Notes under the pieces: generated by a model | What the model saw: only the letters and a program-made list of their open reading frames with translations | The model's database searches: none | Told to the model about the DNA's origin: nothing | Shown: one piece after another, positions 8,686 to 16,458 of the stretch | How the letters are laid out: the number at the start of each line of letters is the position of its first letter | How positions within the stretch are numbered: the stretch's first letter is position 1 | Translations under genes and position numbers: made by a program | Source: Akkermansia muciniphila | Lineage (GTDB): Bacteria; Verrucomicrobiota; Verrucomicrobiia; Verrucomicrobiales; Akkermansiaceae | DNA length: 64,000 bases | Direction: 5' to 3' | Assembly (NCBI GenBank): GCA_945888515.1 | Contig: CAMDAD010000002.1 | Location: 124,001-188,000 of the forward strand

Positions 8686-9675
8686 ATGCCTCTTTTGTTT
8701 CGTTTGTTGAATGCGTTTAGCCAGTGGTTTCCGCTGTGGATTGTGCTCGGATGTGCATGGGCTTGGCTGCAACCCCCGGCATGGACTTGGTTCGAGTCGT
8801 GGATTTCCCATGGATTGGGTGTGATTATGTTAGGCATGGGCCTGACTCTTCGCGTGTCCGATTTTCGCGATGTGTTGCGACAGCCAAAGTGGATTACCAT
8901 TGGCGTGGTGCTCCAGTTTGTTTTGATGCCACTCTCTGCAGTCATTTGTTGCAAGGTGTTTTCGCTGCCGAAGGAGTTATCGCTGGGTTTGATCTTGGTA
9001 GGTTGCTGCCCCGGTGGAACAGCATCGAATGTGATCTGCTATCTCGCGCGTGCAAATGTGGCGCTGAGCGTTCTGTTGACCATGTGTTCTACGTTTGCTG
9101 CTGTCGTCATGACGCCTCTGTTGACTCAGTGGCTGGCTGGTCAGTTGATGCCGATAGATGCATGGGGCTTGTTTCGCTCCATGATCGAGGTGGTGCTGAT
9201 TCCGTTGGTCTCCGGCGTGGCCATCAATGCGGTGATTGACCGCACGACTCTGCGCGAGCGGGCGCATGCATGGATTGGGGCGATCGGGCCTTTCGTCAGC
9301 GTGGTCTTAATTGTGTTAGTAGTGAGTAGCATCGTGGCGGGACGTCGTAATGAAATCGCCAGCGCTGGTCCGGTATTGTTTGTCGCGGTGTTTTCTCTTC
9401 ACGCGTTGGGATTCGGACTCGGCTATCTCCTCGCCTTCTTGTTCGGAGGTGATCGTGAGGTGAGTCGCACGGTCTCCGTGGAGGTCGGAATGCAGAACAG
9501 CGGTCTCGGAGCCTCGTTGGCGAAAAAACATTTTGCTGAGCTCGCGATGGCACCCGTGCCTGCTGCGATCTCTGCTGTCTTTCACAGTTTGATCGGAAGT
9601 TTCCTAGTGTGGTGGTGGAACCGTCGGCTGAGGTCTTCACACAAAAAAACCGCGCTCTTGAAGGTGGGCGAGTAA
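8686..9675 (+). CDS. Bile acid:sodium symporter (BASS) family transporter
   Basis: The product is a roughly 329-residue inner-membrane protein with about nine to ten hydrophobic helices. The sequence GLGVIMLGMGLTL followed by VGCCPGGTASNVICYLARANVALSV is the crossover signature of the BASS/ASBT fold, and EVGMQNSGLGASLA matches the second conserved Na+-site segment. Bacterial members carry bile acids, pantoate or other organic anions; the cargo here is unknown. A GTG at 8680 is an alternative start two codons earlier. The 3' end overlaps the convergent methyltransferase gene by 39 bases. Confidence 0.88.
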   Translation: MPLLFRLLNAFSQWFPLWIVLGCAWAWLQPPAWTWFESWISHGLGVIMLGMGLTLRVSDFRDVLRQPKWITIGVVLQFVLMPLSAVICCKVFSLPKELSLGLILVGCCPGGTASNVICYLARANVALSVLLTMCSTFAAVVMTPLLTQWLAGQLMPIDAWGLFRSMIEVVLIPLVSGVAINAVIDRTTLRERAHAWIGAIGPFVSVVLIVLVVSSIVAGRRNEIASAGPVLFVAVFSLHALGFGLGYLLAFLFGGDREVSRTVSVEVGMQNSGLGASLAKKHFAELAMAPVPAAISAVFHSLIGSFLVWWWNRRLRSSHKKTALLKVGE

Positions 9676-11022
9676 GGCGTGTAGGGCCTCGACTTGATCG
9701 GCGTTACGGCAGCTTTTCATCAGATCATCGAAGCTCATGCTCCCATCACATGTGCGTAAAAAAATGCGATCGGATGGTGACAACACACAGGGGCGATGGA
9801 AGGCATCAACCATTGGTTTGTCATGAGCGATGTGATCGAGGTTCAACGCGCAAAGTCTTGGAGAAACAGGAATTTCATCTGCGATGATGACTGGCATGCT
9901 GCGCAGACGAATCATACCGAGTTGCAGCAAACGCATAGTGATGGTCAGGGCTTCGTGCTGCGTAAGTTGCGACGCTTTCTGCATGAGTTCCTGCACCGAG
10001 AGGCAAGAAGGCCCGGTGGTTTTGATCGCGTGAACAAAGGCATCCGTTTTGGTGTTTCCGGTGGAAGGTAGAGGAGTGAGTGTCTCGATGCAGAGCGAAG
10101 CCATTTCATTGATGGAGGCAGCGCTACGCGTGGCTTCTTTACGACAAATCACGCTGCAACGGAAGGTGCGTTCTGTAAGAAAATCGGTCATTTGCTCTAA
10201 CAACAGTGGGCTGTTCGCGAGACCCTGCAACTGGGCTTCGGTTGATGCGCTGAGCAGGCAGTGGGGGGACAGAGTGCTATCGGCCTCACCGATGTAGGTG
10301 AGCCCCGCTTGATGACACCAGTCGTAGAATTGGCTGAAGTAGCAGGGATCGTTGACCGGTGCGAGGTCGTCAAATTTCAATTGCTGTTCGCCCTTTGCGC
10401 GTGTGTCTTGCACGATTTCCCTTAAGTGCCGAGCGTAGCAATCGGTGCGGTTGTCGAGTGCGCGCTCGATCCACTGCAGTGCTTCGTTCGACGAGCCTAG
10501 GGCGAGATCGTGCTTCTGCAGCGACAGCACCATTTCGCGCAACGGTTGTCGGAGCGCCCAGCCCGGTTGCGTGTTGTAGCTAATCAGAGCAGCCCCTTGT
10601 GGCTTCAGTGCCTGTTGACACAACTGGAGCAATGCTGATTTTGTCGTATCATTGACCCAGGAAAAGACTCCATGAGCAATGATCAGATCGAAGGACTCTT
10701 GGGCTGGCCGCCAATCTCTCAGGTCAGCGCAAACGAAAGAGATATTGTTGATTTGCGCCAGTTCAGCGAGTCGCTTTGCCTCAGAAATGGCTGCGGCATC
10801 GAGGTCGATGGCGGTGATTTCCGCGCTAGGAAAGGCCTCGGCGATCGGCAGAATGTGATGCCCAGTGGCGCATCCGATTTCCAAAATGCGCATCTCTCCG
10901 ATAGGGGGCAGACGCAGGCCGCCCAGCAATGCCGTGGCCGAGATCACAGTTGGATGAGCAGGAGGATGGCTCATCGCGGGGTAAAAATCTGTGAGATGAT
11001 AGTGCTGGTCGTTTGTGCTCAT
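9637..11022 (-). CDS. Class I SAM methyltransferase with C-terminal regulatory domain
   Basis: The 461-residue product opens with a Rossmann methyltransferase domain: motif I ILEIGCATGHH, motif II ITAIDLDAAAI and motif IV FDLIIAHGVFSWV. Further on, the pattern NTQPGWALRQPLREM and the long C-terminal part (about 220-460) fit proteins that carry a methyltransferase regulatory domain (MethyTransf_Reg). The ATG at 11022 makes an ATGA overlap with the upstream spermidine-synthase-like gene, so the two are translated together. Target molecule is unknown. The TGA lies inside the 3' end of the convergent BASS gene. Confidence 0.8.
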   Translation of the reverse strand: MSTNDQHYHLTDFYPAMSHPPAHPTVISATALLGGLRLPPIGEMRILEIGCATGHHILPIAEAFPSAEITAIDLDAAAISEAKRLAELAQINNISFVCADLRDWRPAQESFDLIIAHGVFSWVNDTTKSALLQLCQQALKPQGAALISYNTQPGWALRQPLREMVLSLQKHDLALGSSNEALQWIERALDNRTDCYARHLREIVQDTRAKGEQQLKFDDLAPVNDPCYFSQFYDWCHQAGLTYIGEADSTLSPHCLLSASTEAQLQGLANSPLLLEQMTDFLTERTFRCSVICRKEATRSAASINEMASLCIETLTPLPSTGNTKTDAFVHAIKTTGPSCLSVQELMQKASQLTQHEALTITMRLLQLGMIRLRSMPVIIADEIPVSPRLCALNLDHIAHDKPMVDAFHRPCVLSPSDRIFLRTCDGSMSFDDLMKSCRNADQVEALHALLAHLQERGFFV

Positions 11023-11777
11023 GACGATGCGGCGAGTGCTGGCAGGCGGCGCACGGTAATTTGATTCCATAGGTTGCGATCACGTGCGGAGGAAAAGTGA
11101 GAGCCCCACACTCGCAACGAGGCTGCGCCAGCGATTTGTTGCGAGCCGCAGAGAGTCTCGTTCAATCCCTCGGGGGTTCGCACTTCTTTGACACAGGGGA
11201 AATGTTCTCGATAGAGATTGCGGACCTTACTTTGCAGCGTGCGGTGTCCCGCGCCGCGCACGAGGTTGGTCAGTAGCATGCCATCCGGTTTCAGAAGGCG
11301 CTTGAGCTGCGTCATGATTTTTGCATCCCAATGCCCTGGACGGTAGACGTCGGTTTTGCCGGCGAGATAGACATCATCGATCACCACGTCAAATTGCCTG
11401 CGACATTGCTTGATCCACTCGTAGGCATCGGCGATATGAATTTCGCATTGTAGCTTGTCCAGTTCCATGTGCTCACGGGCGAGCTCGATTAGTTCGCCAT
11501 CGATATCCACTGCGATCAGTTCGGCCTCAGGCAGGAGATGGCGGATGGCGCGAAACGTGGTGCCACCAGCGAGACCAAGCATAAGAATGGATCGTGGGAT
11601 GCCACCGGAGTGAAGCAGGGTGGCGGCGATGATGTTGTCCCAGGCGAGGCCTGTGAGAAAACGCTGTGAGTGACGCCATGCATGAACCGCTTGCTCGACG
11701 CGGAACTCGACGACCTGCGGCGATTTCCAAACTTCGATCTTCTGGAAACGAGTGGTGGTAGTCTCAACGCGTTGCAT
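11019..11777 (-). CDS. Spermidine synthase-like SAM-binding protein
   Basis: This 252-residue protein has the spermidine/spermine synthase-type Rossmann core: ILMLGLAGGTTFRAI (the G-x-G-x-x motif), ELIAVDIDGELIELA (acidic cofactor contact), and FDVVIDDVYLAG, which corresponds to the polyamine synthase active-site strand but lacks the family's full YD/DSSDP pattern. It is therefore more likely a spermidine-synthase-like methyltransferase than a true SpeE. It is ATGA-coupled to a second SAM enzyme downstream, and 5 bases separate it from the membrane protein gene upstream. The arginine decarboxylase gene in this window is 24 kb away, so no polyamine operon is implied. Confidence 0.72.
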   Translation of the reverse strand: MQRVETTTTRFQKIEVWKSPQVVEFRVEQAVHAWRHSQRFLTGLAWDNIIAATLLHSGGIPRSILMLGLAGGTTFRAIRHLLPEAELIAVDIDGELIELAREHMELDKLQCEIHIADAYEWIKQCRRQFDVVIDDVYLAGKTDVYRPGHWDAKIMTQLKRLLKPDGMLLTNLVRGAGHRTLQSKVRNLYREHFPCVKEVRTPEGLNETLCGSQQIAGAASLRVWGSHFSSARDRNLWNQITVRRLPALAASS

Positions 11778-11782
11778 GACTT

Positions 11783-12607
11783 TCAGGACTGGGCTGCGGC
11801 GGAACGTTCTTTTTTCGCTTTGGCGCGAAGACCGAAGAATATACCAAGTCCAGCGATGAGCAAAAATCCACAGACCAGAACGCGCAGAATTCGCATGAAT
11901 GCGGAATCGACTTGCTGGTCGCTGACCGTAGCCTGCGATACTTCTCCCGGGCGGCGTCGCAGGATGAGCTTGCCGGCAACTGCCTCCATGGCGGTGAGTT
12001 TTTCTAATACAGGTCCGAGCAACGGATCCTTCTGCATGTCGATCCCTAGGCGGTAAGGCGGGATTTGTGCGATGAATTCACGCGGCACGGTTTTACTGGG
12101 AACGGTCAGCTCCGCGACTTGGAACACTAACATTTTTTCGGCAAGTATGGGTTTGAGCGTCACTACGCCATTCAGATAGCGCTTCACACCAGAGCCTGGC
12201 ATGCCATTCATCGGGCGTGTGTGATCGGCAATGATGGCACCGTCCCTGATTTCCTTGATCGAAAAATAGGGTCTGTAGTCCTGCAGTGGTGACATCGTAG
12301 CAAGTGCATAGTTCAAGTCCGCTACCGTAAGCTCTATGCTGGTCGTCTCCTCCGGGTGACTAATCAGGCCATCGCGGAAGCGTTGCAGGCGCGCATGGAG
12401 GTCGTTGAGCTCCGCTTCGTTGCCTTCGATCATGGGCAGCGTCATTGGAGTCGGGGTCGATGCGGTGAATGTATCGATTTCCTTGTTTTGCTGAATGAGC
12501 GAGTAGGCGGAGACCGAGATCAGAAAAATCGCGACAGAGGCGAGGATGAGCAGTATCAGGCAGCCGGCGAAGGGCGAGCGAGCCGGAGCGTTTTCAGGTG
12601 AAGGCAT
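11783..12607 (-). CDS. Hypothetical protein with two membrane anchors
   Basis: I do not recognise the family. The 274-residue product has an N-terminal transmembrane segment (about 12-36, GCLILLILASVAIFLISVSAY), a large presumably periplasmic domain, and a second transmembrane segment near the C-terminus (VLVCGFLLIAGLGIFFGLRA) followed by a basic tail. The ATG at 12607 is chosen because the longer frame adds 54 low-complexity residues and would occupy the divergent promoter region of rpoZ. The gene leads a minus-strand run with the two SAM-dependent proteins. Confidence 0.7.
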   Translation of the reverse strand: MPSPENAPARSPFAGCLILLILASVAIFLISVSAYSLIQQNKEIDTFTASTPTPMTLPMIEGNEAELNDLHARLQRFRDGLISHPEETTSIELTVADLNYALATMSPLQDYRPYFSIKEIRDGAIIADHTRPMNGMPGSGVKRYLNGVVTLKPILAEKMLVFQVAELTVPSKTVPREFIAQIPPYRLGIDMQKDPLLGPVLEKLTAMEAVAGKLILRRRPGEVSQATVSDQQVDSAFMRILRVLVCGFLLIAGLGIFFGLRAKAKKERSAAAQS

Positions 12608-12688
12608 GGGCCGAGTATGGCGCGGAATTTTCCTCTGCCAAGCAGGGAATGGCAGGAAATCCGGCGAGATGTGGAGGAAAGAGAGGTA

Positions 12689-12717
12689 TTCAGACAAAAT
12701 CCGCGCTTTTTTATACT
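12689..12717 (+). promoter_or_regulatory. Candidate sigma-70 promoter for rpoZ
   Basis: TTCAGA (12689-12694) and TATACT (12712-12717) are separated by 17 bases. They sit in the divergent gap between the two-anchor membrane protein gene and rpoZ and point to rpoZ, with a start of transcription near 12724. The -35 box matches consensus at four of six positions. Confidence 0.4.
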
Positions 12718-12848
12718 TAGGGCTTGCCAAAGCGCGAAAAATATGCTTTTTGACCTGCCCGGCAGTCACCTACACGAGAATCATGTTACCAGACAACATC
12801 ATTCCATTTGATCAATCTAAGGCTGACTATCGGTATCCATCACTCCCT

Positions 12849-13058
12849 ATGAAAAGTGAGCTCGTTTACAAAGCTGCCGAAATCATCGACGATCCACAAA
12901 TGTTGATCAATCTCGTTTCCAAACGGGTGCGCCAACTCAACAGTGGTCGTTCGCCGTTGATCCCTACCGTGCCCAGCATGGGGGCGGCTGACATCGCACT
13001 AACGGAGATTATCGAAGGAAAAATCAAGATCCTCGATACCGCTCCGGTGCTAGATTGA
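12849..13058 (+). CDS. rpoZ: DNA-directed RNA polymerase omega subunit
   Basis: The product is the small omega subunit that helps RNA polymerase beta-prime fold and assemble. The 69-residue sequence MKSELVYKAAEIIDDPQMLINLVSKRVRQLNSG aligns with the family pattern in which an N-terminal helix is followed by [IL]V..R[AV]RQL..G, and the middle IALTEIIEGKI matches the family's A..EI.EGKI. An upstream in-frame ATG at 12783 would add 22 residues with no family match; I prefer the short form because it fits normal omega length, though neither start has a clear ribosome site. It precedes smpB by 29 bases. Confidence 0.85.
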   Translation: MKSELVYKAAEIIDDPQMLINLVSKRVRQLNSGRSPLIPTVPSMGAADIALTEIIEGKIKILDTAPVLD

Positions 13059-13087
13059 CAACTCTTTGGTCATGACCAAGCTCTCGC

Positions 13088-13549
13088 ATGAGTGCTGAGA
13101 TCGCCACCAATCGCAAAGCAGGCCGCGATTTCCACATCAGTGAGAAATACGAGGCAGGTATCGAATTGCGTGGAACTGAGGTGAAGTCGATCCGTGCCGG
13201 TAAGATTAATATTTCCGATGCGTTTTGCCGCGTGGAGAAGGGGCAATTGTTTCTTTATGGTTGCGACATACAACCATGGGAAACCGCATCACTCTGGTTT
13301 CAGCATGAGTCGAAGAGGCCGCGTCGCCTCTTGATGCACAAGCGCGAGATCTTCAAGTTGGAGCAGGCGACCGCAGTCAAGGGAGCATCGCTGCCGCTTC
13401 TCCGCATGTATTGGAAGAACCGCAAAGTCAAAGTCGAGTTGGGAGTGGGCAAAGGCAAGACCCACGGTGACCAGCGGCATGATTTGAAAAACCGTGTCGA
13501 ATTGCGCGAGGCACAGCGCGAGATGGCACGCTTCAATCAGCGCGCCTAG
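13088..13549 (+). CDS. smpB: SsrA-binding protein SmpB
   Basis: SmpB binds tmRNA and brings it to stalled ribosomes for trans-translation. The 153-residue sequence has all family landmarks: N-terminal ATNRKAGRDFHISEKYEAGIEL, GTEVKSIRAGKINISDAFCR, the RRLLMHKREI segment that contacts tmRNA, and a basic C-terminal tail (KGKTHGDQRHDLKNRVELREAQREM) which enters the mRNA channel. Length is normal (150-160). rpoZ is just upstream, so the two are probably co-transcribed. The ssrA RNA gene itself is not seen in the window. Confidence 0.96.
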   Translation: MSAEIATNRKAGRDFHISEKYEAGIELRGTEVKSIRAGKINISDAFCRVEKGQLFLYGCDIQPWETASLWFQHESKRPRRLLMHKREIFKLEQATAVKGASLPLLRMYWKNRKVKVELGVGKGKTHGDQRHDLKNRVELREAQREMARFNQRA

Positions 13550-13594
13550 CTGCGATGTATTGATTTCGTCGTCATGATGGCATCTCTGCCAAGC

Positions 13595-14413
13595 TTACTG
13601 GATTTCCAAGCCGGAGGTTGGCCAAATCCATCGGATCACCTTGCCACCTTGTATCATGGCCTTGGCTTGAATATTCTTCACCCCGAAGATGGTCTCTGCC
13701 TTGTAAGCTGCGAGACCAATCTGGTATTTTTCGCCGTCCATTTCCTCCTCTTCACCGGCTTTCCAGCCGATGACTTGATCGAAAGTAAATTCCTTAATTT
13801 GCCCCGAGCGGATGCTTTCCTGCATCAGTTTCACAATATCATCCGCGGAAAGCAAAGCAGTGGTGGGAGTGGGTTGAGGTGCGGGCTGCGGCACCGCGGC
13901 GACTTCCTCTTTTTTCTCCGGCATGGGATCTACGATGGGAGTGGGCTCCGGTTCATTTTTTGTGACCACGGCTGGCGCGGGCTCAACAGGTTGCGGCGCA
14001 GCAACTGGAGGTGGATTGGCGATCAATTGCTCCACCAAATTGGTTTGTGCCACGGCGACCTTTCCTTGTGCTGTACCGAGGACGGAAAAATGCACATCTG
14101 AGCCATCGATGCGTGTGGGTTTGACCTTCGTACCAGCAGGAAGGGGAAGAGCGTCACTCTCACCCGGAGCAGTCGCGATCGCTTGCACTTTTAATACAAT
14201 CTTGTCCGGTAATTGATGGGGGAGGAGTGTGGAGTAGTCGTAGGTAGGAGTGAGCGCAGCGGGCACGGGTTGTGCTGGCTGAGTAGTCACAGCGACTGGC
14301 GGAGAGGGAACAGTGCGTGTCTGCCCCGTCAGAGCAGGTCGCATATCGGGCTCTAAAATGTAGCCAAGGAAACCTGCTCCAATGATGCCGATGGTTGCAA
14401 AAAAGAATTTCAT
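13595..14413 (-). CDS. Hypothetical membrane-anchored protein with Pro/Ala-rich linkers
   Basis: I do not recognise a family. The 272-residue protein starts with an N-terminal hydrophobic anchor or signal (MKFFFATIGIIGAGFLGYIL), followed by proline- and alanine-rich linkers with several PAP/PQP stretches. Between them is a globular patch near 90-130 (GTKVKPTRIDGSDVHFSVLGTAQGKVAVAQTNL), which recalls an SH3-like segment. A C-terminal domain contains LMQESIRSGQIKEFTFDQVIGWKAG and ends IRWIWPTSGLEIQ. It is convergent with smpB and lies 60 bases after the ABC permease gene on the same strand. An envelope role is likely from the anchor only. Confidence 0.7.
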   Translation of the reverse strand: MKFFFATIGIIGAGFLGYILEPDMRPALTGQTRTVPSPPVAVTTQPAQPVPAALTPTYDYSTLLPHQLPDKIVLKVQAIATAPGESDALPLPAGTKVKPTRIDGSDVHFSVLGTAQGKVAVAQTNLVEQLIANPPPVAAPQPVEPAPAVVTKNEPEPTPIVDPMPEKKEEVAAVPQPAPQPTPTTALLSADDIVKLMQESIRSGQIKEFTFDQVIGWKAGEEEEMDGEKYQIGLAAYKAETIFGVKNIQAKAMIQGGKVIRWIWPTSGLEIQ

Positions 14414-14473
14414 AGAGATTTATGTTTCACCAAGTATCGGTAACTACGCGACGAGTGCCAGAAAAAATACAAA

Positions 14474-15490
14474 TTAGTAGTCTCGCCGGATAAAAATTGT
14501 CGCAGCACCAGCCAGAACCAAGACTTCAAAGATCAGCGAGGTGCCGATGATGGAAAACCATGTATGGCGAAGTTCGTATTTTTCCATCGCGCGTTTGATC
14601 GTCGGATCCACGCTATTTCCAGCAAAGACCGAGCCGAGATCGACGCCCGTGAGCAGCGACTCCCGCTCGTCGAAGCGAATTAGGCGTTTGAGCGAAATCG
14701 TACACTCGCGGGTTTTGGGCAGTACGGTCGTGATCGATTGAATCGCAGCGTATGTTTTTTTCAATCCTCCCGCGCTGTCATCAGATGCTTCTTCAAATTG
14801 ACCGTTTGAAAAATTGACGCCCAATCCCACTTCTGGCAGCACAAACGCCATCTTGTAAATCGCGTCTTCCGTCCACTGTGCGACCAGAGTGAGAGCCCAG
14901 AACAACAAGGCCCCCAGTAGGGCGAAGACCGTTGATCGCGTCATCACACCGATGGCCACGCCGACGCAGTAGATCAAGCTGAATGCGAACGTGATGATGG
15001 GCACCGCCCAGAAAATGCTGAGGCTCCATTCCTCAAGACGTATGCCTATGGCAATGAAGGCAACTAAGCAAAAAAGTCCTGTCTGCAGCGCAACGAAGAG
15101 CAATCCCCCGAGATACTTGAGCAGAAACAATCGCAAGCGACTCACGGGCTTGGAGAGTGCAAGCTCGATCGAGCCCACTTGCAAAAAATGGGGAAAGATC
15201 GAGCAAGTAGAGATCAATGCCAGGATCATCGAAAACCAACCGAGCCAGAAACGCACAATGACATCGGTGAACAACAGCAAGTAAAATGTTTCTGATTCAG
15301 TGCTACCCTTGCGCATGAGTGCAATATCAAAGTCGAACAGTCCAAAACCAACCGACATGCCGGTATTTGTGAACCCGATCGATGCATACATCAGAGCCAC
15401 CAGTGTGGAGATCCAGATCGACACCCAGAACAGCTTGCTGGCGCGAAGCATACGGAGGGAGTCCAGTAAAATGGTGTATGCCTGGATCAT
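14474..15490 (-). CDS. ABC-2-type transporter permease
   Basis: This 338-residue membrane protein has about six predicted helices in two groups (N-terminal SKLFWVSIWISTLVALMYA and a central cluster from about 70 to 215), then a large loop (about 225-310) and a last helix (SLIFEVLVLAGAATIFI). It ends with the basic tail IRRDY, like ABC-2 exporter permeases. Its start overlaps the stop of the ATPase gene as ATGA, so ATPase and permease form one exporter. The substrate is unknown; candidates include lipids, polysaccharides or drugs. Confidence 0.85.
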   Translation of the reverse strand: MIQAYTILLDSLRMLRASKLFWVSIWISTLVALMYASIGFTNTGMSVGFGLFDFDIALMRKGSTESETFYLLLFTDVIVRFWLGWFSMILALISTCSIFPHFLQVGSIELALSKPVSRLRLFLLKYLGGLLFVALQTGLFCLVAFIAIGIRLEEWSLSIFWAVPIITFAFSLIYCVGVAIGVMTRSTVFALLGALLFWALTLVAQWTEDAIYKMAFVLPEVGLGVNFSNGQFEEASDDSAGGLKKTYAAIQSITTVLPKTRECTISLKRLIRFDERESLLTGVDLGSVFAGNSVDPTIKRAMEKYELRHTWFSIIGTSLIFEVLVLAGAATIFIRRDY

Positions 15491-16431
15491 CGTTTACCTC
15501 CTTTGATGACGGATGCTTCCGTTCGGGATTGCGCTACAGCCTGAAGAAACAGTTCCTCTAGAGAAAAGCGCTCTTCCTTGATCTCGCGAATGACGACAAG
15601 GGCTGCGCGCAAGCGATCGATCAGCGGTTGCATTTGCGCGGGGCTATCAGCGCGGTAGCTGATGCGATCCTGCTCGATTGTCATTTGTTGTTCATGGCAC
15701 CATGTCATGAGTGACACTGGTAACTGTCCCTGGAACTTGATCTCGTAGCGTGCATCACGACGTGTCATTTCCTCGACGAGGCCATATTGGATGATGCGAC
15801 CTTTGGAGAGAATAGCTACGCGGTCGGCCACTTGTTCCACCTCTGCGAGAAGGTGCGAGTTGACAAACACAGTCCGTCCCTCCTCCCGCATGGAGATGAT
15901 CATATTTTTAAAATCGATGCGGCCCTCGGGATCGACACCGTCGGTGGGCTCATCGAGAAATACAACCACCGGATCATTGATGAGTGCCTGTGCCAGACCG
16001 ATGCGTTGTTTCATTCCCTTGGAGTATGTGCGTATGCTGCGATGGGCTGCCTCTTTCATGCCCACTTGCTCTAGCAATGTTTCACAGCGCTGGCGGCAGG
16101 CGTTGCGGGACTGGTGGGCGAGACCAGCCGCGTATTCGATCACTTGGCGCCCGGTGAGATAGTCGGGGAAACTGGCATGTTCTGGTAGATATCCCACCTT
16201 GGCGAGGATCGCTTTGTTACCGATCGGTTCGCCTAGCATCGTGCCGCGGCATTCGGTGGGTCGCAGGATGCTGAGCAGCGACTTGACCATGGTGCTCTTG
16301 CCAGCACCGTTTGGACCGATCAATCCAAAGATGCTTCCGTAAGGCACTTGAAGGCTAACGCCAGCGAGAGCCTCCACGCCGTTCGAGTAGCGTTTACGCA
16401 GTGTCTCAATATTGACAGCAAATTCAATCAT
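15487..16431 (-). CDS. ABC transporter ATP-binding protein
   Basis: This is the nucleotide-binding subunit of the exporter whose permease follows with ATGA overlap. The 314-residue sequence has Walker A GPNGAGKST at 39-47, the Q-loop region YLPEHASFPDYLTG, the signature TYSKGMKQRIGLAQ at about 135-148, Walker B VVVFLDEP at about 155-162 and the switch His in VFVNSHLLAEVEQ. After about 220 a C-terminal extra domain (about 90 residues) is typical of ABC-2 exporter ATPases. The only better alternative start is the ATG at 16431 used here. Confidence 0.92.
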   Translation of the reverse strand: MIEFAVNIETLRKRYSNGVEALAGVSLQVPYGSIFGLIGPNGAGKSTMVKSLLSILRPTECRGTMLGEPIGNKAILAKVGYLPEHASFPDYLTGRQVIEYAAGLAHQSRNACRQRCETLLEQVGMKEAAHRSIRTYSKGMKQRIGLAQALINDPVVVFLDEPTDGVDPEGRIDFKNMIISMREEGRTVFVNSHLLAEVEQVADRVAILSKGRIIQYGLVEEMTRRDARYEIKFQGQLPVSLMTWCHEQQMTIEQDRISYRADSPAQMQPLIDRLRAALVVIREIKEERFSLEELFLQAVAQSRTEASVIKGGKR

Positions 16432-16458
16432 GGAAAAACCAGCGGTAAGCAGAGAAAA

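Noticed and set aside
11019-11777. Spermidine synthase (speE) next to arginine decarboxylase pathway
   Set aside because: The polyamine-synthase motif is incomplete and the arginine decarboxylase gene is far away. I call it only SAM-binding and spermidine-synthase-like.
12546-12782. N-terminal extension of rpoZ
   Set aside because: The longer frame lies antisense to the membrane protein gene and adds no conserved residues. The product is omega-like only from 12849.
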